A stretch of 64,000 bases of DNA from the NCBI RefSeq assembly GCF_006385575.1, contig NZ_CP041040.1, positions 372,001 through 436,000 on the forward strand, read 5' to 3'. Positions 8,621-17,271 of this stretch are shown here, one piece after another. The notes under the pieces were generated by a model. That model saw nothing but the letters and a program-made list of their open reading frames with translations. It had not been told where the DNA came from and searched no databases. This DNA is from Microbacterium foliorum. Lineage in GTDB: Bacteria > Actinomycetota > Actinomycetes > Actinomycetales > Microbacteriaceae. How positions within the stretch are numbered: the first letter of the stretch is position 1; every line of letters starts with the position of its first letter. Made by a program: the position numbers and the translations under genes.

Positions 8621-10221
8621 TGCGCATCCTCACCGCATCCGATCATGCGCTTCTCATCGAGGCGACCGACCTCGACGAGGCGATGCGTCTGAACCTCGCC
8701 TGGGACGAGGTGCGCGGTGTCGTCGAGCGCATCCCCGGCGCTCGCACCGTGCTCGTGCGCTTCGATCCGCTCGTCGTCTCGGCCGCCGACCTCGCAGACG
8801 TGCTCGCGGCGACCGAGATCGACACCGCCCACCTGCCGACCACCGGTGAGGTCACGGTGCCGGTGCGATACGACGGCGAGGATCTCGACGAGGCGGCGTC
8901 CCTGCTGGGAGTGTCGGCGTCAGAGCTCGTGAACCGCCACCTCGCTGCCGATTGGAAGGTCGCCTTCTCGGGCTTCGCCCCCGGGTTCGGCTACGTGGTG
9001 AGCAGCGATCCGCTGTTCGACGTGCCCCGGCGCTCGTCACCCCGCACCCGCGTGCCTGCGGGATCGGTGGCGCTCGCCGGAGCGTTCACCGGCGTGTACC
9101 CGCGAGAGAGTCCGGGCGGATGGCAGCTCATCGGTCGCACGGACGCCCTGATGTGGGACATCGACCGCGACCCGCCTGCCCTGCTGTCGCCCGGCACGAC
9201 CGTGCGGTTCGAGAGCGTGCGCGAGCAGGTCGTGATGCCGGCACTGGTGTCGGAGAACGCAGATGAAGCAGCCGACACCCGGCGCGGCGCCGATCGACAC
9301 GCCGCCGCGGCAGCGCCGACTCCGGGTTCTCCAGCACCCGCCGCGGTCGAGATCGTGCGTCCGTCACTGCAGCTCCTGGTGCAGGATGCCGGTCGCCCCG
9401 GCTTCGCGGCGCTCGGCGTCTCGGCGTCAGGGGTCGCCGATCGTCGCGCGATGCGCGACGCGAACCGTGCAGTGGGCAATGCGTCCGACGCCGCCGTGCT
9501 CGAGAGCGTCGGGGGTGCGGTGCTGCGCTTCCGTGGTGCCGGGGTCGCCGCTGTCGCGGGTGCCGTCGGCTCTCTCGCACTCATCGATGCCGGCGGCGTG
9601 ACGCGTCAGATCGACCACGGCGTGCCCTTCGCCACGGTCGACGGCGACGAGCTCACCCTCGGACACCCCGCCAGTGGACTGCGCTACGTCATCGCCGTCC
9701 GTGGCGGTGTGGCCGCAGAATCGGCGCTGCACAGCCGCGCGAGCGACACCCTCGCCGGTCTCGGGCCAGCGCCGCTCGCCGCGGGCGACGTGCTCGGTGT
9801 GGGCGACTCGGCACCGCATCCCGTCGAGCCCGAGACCACACCGCGGACGCTCCCTGCTCCCGGCGACCTCGTCGACCTCGAGATCACTCTCGGTCCGCGT
9901 GACGACTGGTTCACGACCGCAGCGCTCGCGGGCCTCACCGGCCAGGAGTGGACGGTGACGCCGCGCTCGGATCGGGTCGGCATCAGGCTCGAGGGCGCCG
10001 TGCCCCTGGAGCGGTCGGTCGGTGGCGAGCTGCCCAGCGAGGGAGCAGTCACCGGCGCGATCCAGGTGCCTCCGGACGGTCAGCCCGTGCTGTTCCTGCC
10101 CGATCATCCGCTCACCGGCGGATATCCGATCATCGGTGCTCTCACCGATCGCAGCCTCGACCTCGCCGGCCAGCTGCCGCCCGGCGCGCGAGTTCGTTTC
10201 ATCGTCAAGGAGACCTCATGA
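8620..10221 (+). CDS. pxpBC: Fused 5-oxoprolinase subunits B and C (KipI-KipA fusion)
   Basis: 533 residues. Residues 1 to about 210 are the PxpB/KipI cyclophilin-like half, with the hallmark FSGFAPGFGYV, RVPAGSVALAG, YPRESPGGWQLIGRT. A linker of about 35 residues rich in Ala, Pro and charged residues follows. Residues from about 245 are the PxpC/KipA half (LLVQDAGRPGFAALGVSASG, then LGPRDDWF and LPSEGAVTGAIQVPP). With PxpA it should form the ATP-dependent 5-oxoprolinase. The two subunits are separate genes in B. subtilis and E. coli; fusion is known in other bacteria. The start overlaps the DUF1445 stop (TGATG). Confidence 0.93.
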   Translation: MRILTASDHALLIEATDLDEAMRLNLAWDEVRGVVERIPGARTVLVRFDPLVVSAADLADVLAATEIDTAHLPTTGEVTVPVRYDGEDLDEAASLLGVSASELVNRHLAADWKVAFSGFAPGFGYVVSSDPLFDVPRRSSPRTRVPAGSVALAGAFTGVYPRESPGGWQLIGRTDALMWDIDRDPPALLSPGTTVRFESVREQVVMPALVSENADEAADTRRGADRHAAAAAPTPGSPAPAAVEIVRPSLQLLVQDAGRPGFAALGVSASGVADRRAMRDANRAVGNASDAAVLESVGGAVLRFRGAGVAAVAGAVGSLALIDAGGVTRQIDHGVPFATVDGDELTLGHPASGLRYVIAVRGGVAAESALHSRASDTLAGLGPAPLAAGDVLGVGDSAPHPVEPETTPRTLPAPGDLVDLEITLGPRDDWFTTAALAGLTGQEWTVTPRSDRVGIRLEGAVPLERSVGGELPSEGAVTGAIQVPPDGQPVLFLPDHPLTGGYPIIGALTDRSLDLAGQLPPGARVRFIVKETS

Positions 10222-11930
10222 CCAAGGTGCTGATCGCGAACCGCGGAGAGATCGCCGTGCGCGTCATCCGCGCCTGCGCCGAAGCCGGATACACGTCGAT
10301 CGCGGTCTATGCCGACCAGGATGCCGACGCGCTGCACGTACGACTCGCCGACGAGGCCCTGGGCCTCGGGGGAGACACGGCTGCGACGACCTACCTCTCC
10401 ATCGATGCGCTGCTCGCTGCGGCGCGGAAGAGCGGCGCGGATGCCGTGCACCCCGGCTACGGATTCCTGTCGGAGAGCGCGGAGTTCGCGCGAGCGGTCG
10501 AGGGCGCCGGTCTCATCTGGATCGGACCCTCGCCCGACAGCATCGACGCGCTCGGCGACAAGATGACCGCGCGCCGGATCGCGCAGCGCGTCGGAGCACC
10601 GTTGGCGGCCGGCACCGACCAACCGCTGGCCGGCCCGGCAGAGGCCGTGGCGTTCGCCGAGCAGCACGGGCTTCCGATCGCCATCAAGGCTGCATTCGGC
10701 GGTGGTGGGCGAGGTCTCAAGGTGGTGCGGGAGCTCTCCGAGGTTGCCGAGGCCTTCGACGCCGCGACCCGTGAGGCGATCGCCGCGTTCGGCCGCGGCG
10801 AATGCTTCGTCGAGCGGTTCCTCGAGAGCCCACGCCACATCGAGGTGCAGGTGCTCGGCGACGGGCTCGGCGGCATCGTGGTGGTCGGCGACCGCGACTG
10901 CTCGATGCAGCGACGCAACCAGAAGCTCATCGAGGAGGCGCCGGCTCCGGGGCTGTCGAAAGATCAGCGCGCGCGGTTCCATGACGCGGCCAGGGCGATC
11001 TGCGCCGAGGTGCAGTACCGCGGTGCGGGAACCGTGGAGTTCCTCCTCGCCGCTGACGGCACGATCTCGTTCCTCGAGGTGAACACCCGGCTCCAGGTGG
11101 AGCACCCGGTCACGGAGGAGGTCACCGGCACTGATCTGGTGCGCGAGCAGTTCCGCATCGCCTTCGGCGAGGGGATCTCCTTCACCGAGACCCCGACACC
11201 GACGGGGCACGCGATCGAGTTCCGCATCAACGCGGAAGACCCCGGTCGCGGCTTCCTGCCGAGCCCCGGCCGCGTCGCGTCACTGCGCATCCCCGGTGGC
11301 CCCGGGGTGCGGTGGGACAGCGGGATCGAGGCGGGCGATGTCGTGCAGCCTGCCTTCGACTCGATGATCGCGAAGCTCGTCGTGCACGCCGACAGCCGTG
11401 ATGCGGCACTCGTGCGGGCGAGACGGGCGCTGCGCGAACTCGAGGTCGGGGGCCCGGCGACCGTCATCCCGTTCGATCTGCTCGCGCTCGACGACGAGGC
11501 CTTCGCCACCGAGACCTTCGCGGTGCACACGCAGTGGATCGAGAGCACGTTGCTGCCGCGCTTGGAGCCACAGCTGCGGCCGGCCCCGGCTCCGGATGCC
11601 GCTCTCCAGCGCTTCCCCGTCGAGATCGACGGACGCCGCGTCGTGCTCGGGCTGCCGGTCGGTCTGCTCGCCGGACTCGGCGGGCTGGCGGATGCGGGAG
11701 CAGAGCCGTCGACATCCGATCCGACCGAGCTGCGCTCGCCGGCGCCCGGCACGCTCGTGCGCTGGCTCGCCGACGACGGTGCGAGCGTTGCGGAGGGTGA
11801 CCCGGTGGCCGTACTCGACGCGATGAAGATGGAGACCACGGTCGCAGCTCACCGCACCGGCGTCCTGTCGCACCGGGTCGAGCTCTCCGCGATGGTCGCT
11901 CCCGACGCGGTCCTCGCGATCATCGCCTGA
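10218..11930 (+). CDS. Biotin carboxylase fused to a biotin carrier domain, oxoprolinase-associated
   Basis: 570 residues. Residues 1 to about 445 are a biotin carboxylase: KVLIANRGEIAVRVIRA, HPGYGFLSE, the glycine-rich ATP loop AAFGGGGRGLKVV, and EVNTRLQVEHPVTE. The C-terminus (from about 500) is a biotinyl domain with the acceptor lysine in DAMKMETT. It has no carboxyltransferase partner in the operon. Such accBC-like genes recur beside pxpABC and may supply a carboxylated or bicarbonate-dependent step for oxoproline breakdown, but that is not established. AAGGAG at 10207-10212 is its ribosome-binding site and its ATG overlaps the pxpBC stop (ATGA). Confidence 0.92.
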   Translation: MTKVLIANRGEIAVRVIRACAEAGYTSIAVYADQDADALHVRLADEALGLGGDTAATTYLSIDALLAAARKSGADAVHPGYGFLSESAEFARAVEGAGLIWIGPSPDSIDALGDKMTARRIAQRVGAPLAAGTDQPLAGPAEAVAFAEQHGLPIAIKAAFGGGGRGLKVVRELSEVAEAFDAATREAIAAFGRGECFVERFLESPRHIEVQVLGDGLGGIVVVGDRDCSMQRRNQKLIEEAPAPGLSKDQRARFHDAARAICAEVQYRGAGTVEFLLAADGTISFLEVNTRLQVEHPVTEEVTGTDLVREQFRIAFGEGISFTETPTPTGHAIEFRINAEDPGRGFLPSPGRVASLRIPGGPGVRWDSGIEAGDVVQPAFDSMIAKLVVHADSRDAALVRARRALRELEVGGPATVIPFDLLALDDEAFATETFAVHTQWIESTLLPRLEPQLRPAPAPDAALQRFPVEIDGRRVVLGLPVGLLAGLGGLADAGAEPSTSDPTELRSPAPGTLVRWLADDGASVAEGDPVAVLDAMKMETTVAAHRTGVLSHRVELSAMVAPDAVLAIIA

Positions 11931-11951
11931 GCGCGACTCGCCGCCGCACGC

Positions 11952-11991
11952 GAAGATCCCGGATGCCGCAGCTGCAGCATCCGGGATCTTC
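11952..11991. terminator. Terminator hairpin shared by convergent operons
   Basis: Perfect 15-bp inverted repeat (GAAGATCCCGGATGC at 11952-11966, complement at 11977-11991) with a 10-base loop. It lies between the end of the oxoproline operon and the end of the minus-strand permease. Confidence 0.85.
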
Positions 11992-12012
11992 AGGTTCGCG
12001 GGTCGAGCGTGA

Positions 12013-13368
12013 TCAGGCGGGGTCGCCGCCCAGCGGGCCCACGGCCTCGAGGGGCCTCGGGTCGTCGGCGCCGGTCTTGCGCGCGCGGGCGATCGCGTTG
12101 CCCACGTGGTAGATCAGCAGCGCGGCGACCGTGCCGAGCACGATGCCGCCGAAGGCGAAGTCGCCGAGCTGCATCGAGAATCCGGCGACGCCGATCACGA
12201 GCGACACGGCGGCCGTGTACTGGTTCACCGGACGCGAGAAGTCGACCCTGCTGTCGACCCAGATCTTGATGCCGATGATGCCGATCAGGCCGTAGAGAGC
12301 AGTGGTCGCACCGCCGAGCACGCCGGCGGGGATCGAGTTGAAGACCTCGCCGACCTTGGGCGAGAACGCCAGCAGGATCGCGAAGAGCCCGGCGACCCAG
12401 TACACGGCGGTCGAGTAGACGCGGGTCGCGGCCATGACGCCGATGTTCTCGCCGTAGGTCGTCGTGCCGGATCCGCCGAAGCCGCCGGCGATGGTCGTGG
12501 CGACACCGTCGGCGATCAGCGCGCGACCCGTGTGCTTGTTGATGGCGGGGTCTTCGGTCATGGTTGCGACGCCGCGCACGTGGCCGACGTTCTCGGCGAC
12601 GAGCACCAGGACGACGGGGAGGAACATCGCGATGGTCGACCAGGTGCCAGGGGCGATGAAGTCGGGGAGCTGGAACTCGGGCAGGCCGACCCAGGGTGCG
12701 TCGGCGATGAGCTCGGCGGGCGTCTTGCCGCCGCGCAGGGCGTTGGGTACGTCGAAGGACCCGGTGAAGGCGGCGTAGATGAAGCCGACCGCGACGCCGA
12801 GGAAGATCGAGATGCGTCCGAGGAACCCGCGGAACAGCACCGCGAACAGGATGATCGCGACGAGCGTGATGGTCGCGGTCACGGGGTCGAGCTGGAAGTT
12901 GTTCCACGCGGTCGGGGCGAGGTTGAAGCCGATCAGAGCGACGATCGCACCGGCGACGACCGGAGGCATCAGCGCGTCGACCCAGCGCAGGCCGGCGAAC
13001 TGCACGACCAGACCCACGGCGGTGAGCAGGATGCCGACCGCGACGACTCCCGCCAGGGCTGAGCCGGTGCCACCCGCAGCGACCGCGGCGGTGATCGGCG
13101 CGATGAACGCGAACGACGAGCCGAGGTAGCTGGGCAGCTGGTTCTTCGTGATCAGCAGGAAGATCAGCGTGCCGAGGCCGCTGAACAGCAGCGTGGTCGA
13201 GACCGGGAAGCCGGTCAGGGTCGGCACGAGGAACGTGGCACCGAACATCGCGACGACGTGCTGGGCGCCGATCGCGATCGTGGCCGGCCAGTTCAGGCGC
13301 TCTTCGGGCTTGACGACGGCGCCGGGCTCGACAGTGCGGCCGTTTCCGTGGGTCTTCCACAGGGGCAT
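12013..13368 (-). CDS. Uracil/xanthine permease, NCS2 family
   Basis: 451 residues with about twelve to fourteen hydrophobic segments. NCS2 landmarks: AIGAQHVVAMFGATFLVP at residues about 32-49, SSFAFIAP, the substrate-site VLVAENVGHV and GGFGGSGTTTYGENIGVMAATRV (landmarks GGFGGSGTTTYGEN and IGVMA). UraA-like rather than UapA-like motifs suggest a pyrimidine such as uracil, but NCS2 substrates are hard to call. It lies downstream of purC on the same strand, separated by a large hairpin, and has a GAGGAG ribosome-binding site. Confidence 0.9.
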   Translation of the reverse strand: MPLWKTHGNGRTVEPGAVVKPEERLNWPATIAIGAQHVVAMFGATFLVPTLTGFPVSTTLLFSGLGTLIFLLITKNQLPSYLGSSFAFIAPITAAVAAGGTGSALAGVVAVGILLTAVGLVVQFAGLRWVDALMPPVVAGAIVALIGFNLAPTAWNNFQLDPVTATITLVAIILFAVLFRGFLGRISIFLGVAVGFIYAAFTGSFDVPNALRGGKTPAELIADAPWVGLPEFQLPDFIAPGTWSTIAMFLPVVLVLVAENVGHVRGVATMTEDPAINKHTGRALIADGVATTIAGGFGGSGTTTYGENIGVMAATRVYSTAVYWVAGLFAILLAFSPKVGEVFNSIPAGVLGGATTALYGLIGIIGIKIWVDSRVDFSRPVNQYTAAVSLVIGVAGFSMQLGDFAFGGIVLGTVAALLIYHVGNAIARARKTGADDPRPLEAVGPLGGDPA

Positions 13369-13466
13369 GCGGGCTCCTCAGGATCGGGGGAGGGGGAGTG
13401 CTGGAGCAACACTACCGATTCCTGAGTGTTCCCTGGGTGCGCGTGGACGCTCCCTCGGGCGGACTT

Positions 13467-13530
13467 CTGCGCCTCGGGAGGAGAATTCTCGAGGATCTCT
13501 CCTCCCGAGACGCAGTTCTCCTCCCGGGAG
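13467..13530. repeat. Intergenic palindromic element, family 1 copy 1
   Basis: Hairpin with 18-bp arms, 13467-13484 and 13498-13515 (one mismatch), reading CTGCGCCTCGGGAGGAGA on the left, followed by a further TTCTCCTCCCGGGAGG. The same arm sequence recurs in the larger hairpin at 51349-51417. It may also end purC transcription. Confidence 0.75.
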
Positions 13531-13539
13531 GGTGTGGCG

Positions 13540-14418
13540 TCAGGCTCCGAGGCGCTCGATCAGCTCGCGGTAGCGGGCGGCGGTGCGCTCGACGATGTCC
13601 TCGGGAAGCACGGGCGGCTCGCCCTGCTTGTCCCAGTTCGAGGCCAGCCAGTCGCGCACGATCTGCTTGTCGAAGCTCGCCATGCGCTCGCTCGGGGTCG
13701 AACCGATGCGCCAGGCCTCGGCATCCCAGTAGCGCGACGAGTCGCTCGTGAGCACCTCGTCGGCCAGGCGCAGCGTGCCGTCGCCATCCGTGCCGAATTC
13801 GAACTTGGTGTCGGCGAGGATCAGGCCCTTCTCCTCCGCGATCGCAGCGGCCCTCGTGTAGAGCGCGAGCGAGACGTCGCGCAGCTCGGCTGCCCGCTCG
13901 GCGCCGACGAGCTCGACGACCCGCTCGAAGGTGATGTTCTCGTCGTGCTCGCCCATCGGCGCCTTGTATGCCGGGGTGAACAGCGGCTCGGGAAGGCGGT
14001 CGCCGTTCTGCAGGCCCGCAGGCAGCGGGATGCCGCACACGGTGCCGCTCTCGGTGTATTCGGCCCAGCCGGTGCCGGTGATGTAGCCGCGCACGACGCA
14101 TTCGACCGGCAGCATCTCGAGCGACTGTGCGAGCATGGCGCGGTCGGCGACGCTCGCGGGGATGTCGCCCTCGACGAGGTGGTTCGGAACATCGCTGAGC
14201 CGGCTGAACCACCAGCGGCTGAGACGCGTGAGCAGCGCGCCCTTCTCGGGGATGCCCGGCGACAGCACGAAGTCGAACGCACTCACGCGGTCGGAGGCGA
14301 CTACGAGGATGCGGGTGTCGGCGGCGTCATCCGAGGCGTACAGGTCGCGGACCTTGCCCGAATAGATGTGGCGCCAGCCGGGGATGGTCTGCGCGTTGCT
14401 GTCCGAAGGTGTGCTCAC
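13540..14418 (-). CDS. purC: Phosphoribosylaminoimidazole-succinocarboxamide synthase (SAICAR synthetase)
   Basis: 292 residues, usual length. Joins CAIR with aspartate using ATP in purine synthesis. Landmarks: YSGKVRDLY at the N-terminus, DRVSAFDFVL, GYITGTGWAEY, and LADTKFEFG with DEVLTSDSSRYW, which form the ATP and substrate sites. It is separated from purD, purM and purF by 4-10 kb of other genes. Confidence 0.97.
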   Translation of the reverse strand: MSTPSDSNAQTIPGWRHIYSGKVRDLYASDDAADTRILVVASDRVSAFDFVLSPGIPEKGALLTRLSRWWFSRLSDVPNHLVEGDIPASVADRAMLAQSLEMLPVECVVRGYITGTGWAEYTESGTVCGIPLPAGLQNGDRLPEPLFTPAYKAPMGEHDENITFERVVELVGAERAAELRDVSLALYTRAAAIAEEKGLILADTKFEFGTDGDGTLRLADEVLTSDSSRYWDAEAWRIGSTPSERMASFDKQIVRDWLASNWDKQGEPPVLPEDIVERTAARYRELIERLGA

Positions 14419-14515
14419 CCGCCCATTATCCCGGTAGACGTCGCCGGTGTCGTGTCAAGGGCTGGTGCGACCGCTGCGGCATCGGCGACGCTCGAACCGA
14501 GGAAGCGGAGGAACC

Positions 14516-14731
14516 ATGACGAAGGACCTATCGACGGGTGATCGGGTGAGCTGGAACACGCCCCAGGGACGAACGCACGGCACGGTGGTGGAGAAGCGGA
14601 CGAAGGACTTCCGGTTCGCCGGGCAGAGCTTCACCGCCTCGGACGACGAACCGGCTTACATCGTGAAGTCGGAGAAGAGCGGCGACGAGGCCGCGCACAA
14701 AGGTTCGGCGCTCCGGAAGCTGAGCAGCTGA
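14516..14731 (+). CDS. DUF2945 (HVA1-type) small protein
   Basis: 71 residues. The whole protein fits the DUF2945/hypervirulence-associated TUDOR-like family: GDRVSWNTPQGRTHGTVVEK, DDEPAYIVKSEKSGDEAAHK (each quoted as a landmark), ending SALRKLS. Function is unknown. GGAGGAA just before the ATG at 14516 fixes the start. Confidence 0.85.
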   Translation: MTKDLSTGDRVSWNTPQGRTHGTVVEKRTKDFRFAGQSFTASDDEPAYIVKSEKSGDEAAHKGSALRKLSS

Positions 14732-14833
14732 GCTGAACCCCGCCGCGGTACGGCTCGTGTACGCGGATCGGCCGCTCACGCCGGAGCAGCTCGCCGCCAC
14801 GCTGAGGTAGAGCGGGCGAACTCGGCGTCCGTC

Positions 14834-14873
14834 TTGTCGACCGGTATGAAGGAGCGTACAGTCCACGTGGACT
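14834..14873 (+). promoter_or_regulatory. Promoter and palindromic operator of the PadR/efflux operon
   Basis: TTGTCG (14834-14839), a 17-bp spacer and TACAGT (14857-14862). A perfect 14-bp palindrome AGTCCACGTGGACT at 14860-14873 overlaps the -10 box and start point. It is the expected binding site of the PadR regulator encoded next, which is broken here. Confidence 0.65.
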
Positions 14874-14889
14874 ATTTGAGGTGGAGCAC

Positions 14890-15334
14890 GTGTCGAACGA
14901 ACCTGCGGAGCGACTGACCCCGATGGGGGTGATGATCCTGGCGCTGCTGCGCGAGGGCGACATGCATCCCTACGAGATGGTGCGCCTGATGCGCGCTCGC
15001 CGCGATGAGCGACCGGCCCGCCGAGTTCCGCATCGCGCTCGCTGAGGCGCACAACCTCGAGCGACCCGACGTCATCGAGTGTCTCCACTCCCGACGTGAG
15101 GCCCTCGACGAGGGGCACGTGATGCACCGCGACGGACTGATCGGTGCTCGACGAAAGGGCGCACCCGAGCAGGTGCTCGTCGAGTTCGAGCGCCAGGAGG
15201 TGCTGCTCGAGGCCGAGCTGCGCTGGCTCGACTCGCTCCTCGACCGGCTCGAGGCCGAAACGTTCCCCTGGGGGCCCACGGCTTTCGAGAACACCGACCG
15301 CTACCTCGCACAGCGAAAGGCTGCACAGCAATGA
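14890..15334 (+). pseudogene. PadR family regulator, internally deleted and frameshifted
   Basis: The GTG at 14890 opens a typical PadR N-terminus (TPMGVMILALLREGDMHPYEMVRLM) that runs out of frame after RARRDERP and stops at 15043. The PadR C-terminal effector domain (RPAEFRIALAEAHNLERPDVIE, then HRDGLIGARRKGAPEQ) continues in another frame, openable from an ATG at 15005, to 15334. Roughly 60 residues that should hold the recognition helix and wing are missing between the two parts. The C-terminal part ends with an ATGA overlap on the efflux gene, as expected for an original regulator-pump operon. Confidence 0.8.
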
Positions 15335-16911
15335 CCGAGTCTCCCTCGACCGGACGTCCACCCGCGGCATCCTCGTCCTCCGGTCCGTCGACCGGCACGT
15401 TCGCCGCCGGTCAACGCCCGGCCAGCCCGTGGCCCGCACTGTGGGCGCTGGTCATCGGCTTCTTCATGATCCTCGTCGACACCACGATCGTCTCGGTCGC
15501 GAACCCGGCCATCAAGGCGGCGCTCGACCCCACCACCAACAACCTCGACAACGTGGTGTGGGTCACCAGCGCCTACCTGCTCGCCTACGCGGTGCCGCTG
15601 CTGATCACCGGACGCCTCGGCGACCGCTTCGGCCCGAAGAACATCTACCTCATCGGCCTCGCGATCTTCACGCTCGCATCGCTCTGGTGCGGACTGTCGG
15701 GCTCGCTCGAGATGCTCATCGCGGCGCGCGCAGTGCAGGGGCTGGGTGCCGCCTTCATGACGCCGCAGACGATGGCCGTCATCACGCGCACGTTCCCGCC
15801 CGACCGTCGCGGCGCGGCCATGGGCTTGTGGGGCGCGACCGCCGGTGTCGCGACTCTCGTCGGACCCCTGGTGGGCGGGCTGCTCGTCGACGGCTTCGGC
15901 TGGGAGTGGATCTTCTTCGTGAACATCCCCGTCGGCATCGTCGCGTTCGTGCTCGCCTGGCGTCTCGTGCCGAAGCTGCAGACCAGTCCGCATCGCTTCG
16001 ACATCCTCGGCGTCATCCTGAGCGCCGTGGCGCTGTTCCTCATCGTCTTCGGACTGCAGGAGGGCGAGAAGTTCGACTGGGGCGTCATCTGGGGGCCGAT
16101 CTCGGTGTGGAGCCTCATCATCACCGGCCTCGTCGTGCTCGCCCTGTTCATCGTGCAGCAGGCGCGCACGCGCAGTGAGGCGCTGGTGCCGCTCGCGCTC
16201 TTCCGCGACCGCAACTTCTCCGGCGCGAACGTCGCCATCGCCGCCGTCGGGTTCACGGTGACGAGCATGTCGCTGCCGATGATGTTCTTCCTGCAGACCG
16301 CGCGAGGGCTCACTCCGACCGAAGCCGCGCTGCTGCTCATCCCGATGGCCGTGCTGTCCGGGGTGCTCGCGCCGTTCGCCGGCAAGCTGCTCGATCGCGT
16401 CGACCCGCGCATCATCCTCATCCCCGGTCTGCTCTGCGTGGTCGTCGCCCTCATCTGGTACTCCGCGCTGATCAACATGGGCACCGAGATCTGGATGTTC
16501 CTGCTTCCCTCCGCCCTGATGGGCATCGGCAACGCGGGAATGTGGGGGCCGCTCGCGACCACCGCGACCCGCAAGTTGCCGCCGCGCCAGGCGGGTGCCG
16601 GTGCGGGCATCTACAACACGACCCGTACCATCGGATCGGTCATCGGCTCGGCATCCATCGCCGCATTCATGCAGTCGCGCCTCGAGGCGAACCTGCCGGG
16701 TCTCGCCGATGCCCCCTCGGGCATCAGCGGCGGCGGTTCGCTCCCGCCCGAGGTCGCCGAGGGGTTCGCCTCAGGAATGTCGCAGGCGATCCTGCTTCCC
16801 GCGTGCGTGATGGTCGTGGCTCTCGTCGCATCGCTGTTCCTCGGACGCTACGACAAGACGGATGCAGCGGCCCCGTCCGCACCCGCGGAGGCGCCCGCTC
16901 CCGCGGCGTGA
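15331..16911 (+). CDS. DHA2 family (EmrB/QacA-type) drug:proton antiporter
   Basis: 526 residues with about fourteen membrane segments, the DHA2 layout. Landmarks: MILVDTTIVSVANPAI in helix 1, VTSAYLLAYAVPLLITGRLGDRFG (motif A), ARAVQGLGAAFM, and LVGPLVGGLLVDGFGWEWIFFVNIPVG (motif C and the following FFVN). The N- and C-termini are Pro/Ala-rich and disordered. It is translationally coupled to the broken PadR gene, so its expression may be constitutive in this strain. Substrates are not predictable. Confidence 0.93.
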   Translation: MTESPSTGRPPAASSSSGPSTGTFAAGQRPASPWPALWALVIGFFMILVDTTIVSVANPAIKAALDPTTNNLDNVVWVTSAYLLAYAVPLLITGRLGDRFGPKNIYLIGLAIFTLASLWCGLSGSLEMLIAARAVQGLGAAFMTPQTMAVITRTFPPDRRGAAMGLWGATAGVATLVGPLVGGLLVDGFGWEWIFFVNIPVGIVAFVLAWRLVPKLQTSPHRFDILGVILSAVALFLIVFGLQEGEKFDWGVIWGPISVWSLIITGLVVLALFIVQQARTRSEALVPLALFRDRNFSGANVAIAAVGFTVTSMSLPMMFFLQTARGLTPTEAALLLIPMAVLSGVLAPFAGKLLDRVDPRIILIPGLLCVVVALIWYSALINMGTEIWMFLLPSALMGIGNAGMWGPLATTATRKLPPRQAGAGAGIYNTTRTIGSVIGSASIAAFMQSRLEANLPGLADAPSGISGGGSLPPEVAEGFASGMSQAILLPACVMVVALVASLFLGRYDKTDAAAPSAPAEAPAPAA

Positions 16912-16926
16912 CCCGCCATTGACGAT

Positions 16927-16966
16927 GAGCCGGGTCTTCTGCACCATCGTGCGGAAGACCCGGCTC
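16927..16966 (+). terminator. Terminator hairpin after the efflux gene
   Basis: Stem of 18 bp (16927-16944 with 16949-16966, one G-T pair) closed by the tetraloop CATC; the outer 13 bp, GAGCCGGGTCTTC and its complement, are perfect. Confidence 0.85.
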
Positions 16967-17034
16967 TCCACAGTCGCCGGGTCGCCGCGGCGAACCCGAT
17001 TCGCTCGGGTGGCGACGCTGGCTACCGTCGGTCC

Positions 17035-17271
17035 GTGCCGACGGTCATGCGGGTTCGCGGATACCGATTCTTCTTCTACAGCAACGAGGGATCGGAGCCG
17101 CCCCACGTACACGTGGAGCATTCCGGAATGACTGCCAAGTTCTGGCTTGCGCCCGTAAGCTCTGCATCAAGATCGAGGTTCAGCGACGATGAGCTGCGCT
17201 CACTGCAGCGTCTCGTGAACCGGCATCGGCATCGTTTCGAGGAGGCGTGGCATGAGCATTTCGGTGGATGA
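17035..17271 (+). CDS. DUF4160 domain protein
   Basis: 78 residues matching DUF4160: PTVMRVRGYRFFFYSNEG, then PPHVHVEHSG with the HxH-type pattern, and a C-terminal RHRHRFEEAWHEHF. The start is a GTG seven bases after a TACCGT box, so the transcript may be leaderless. It overlaps the next gene (DUF2442) by 20 bases. DUF4160/DUF2442 pairs are common in bacteria and have been proposed as toxin-antitoxin-like modules; the actual activity is unknown. Confidence 0.85.
   Translation: MPTVMRVRGYRFFFYSNEGSEPPHVHVEHSGMTAKFWLAPVSSASRSRFSDDELRSLQRLVNRHRHRFEEAWHEHFGG

Noticed and set aside
15005..15334. Independent small gene
   Set aside because: It is the C-terminal effector half of the PadR gene, lacks a ribosome-binding site, and has no DNA-binding part.
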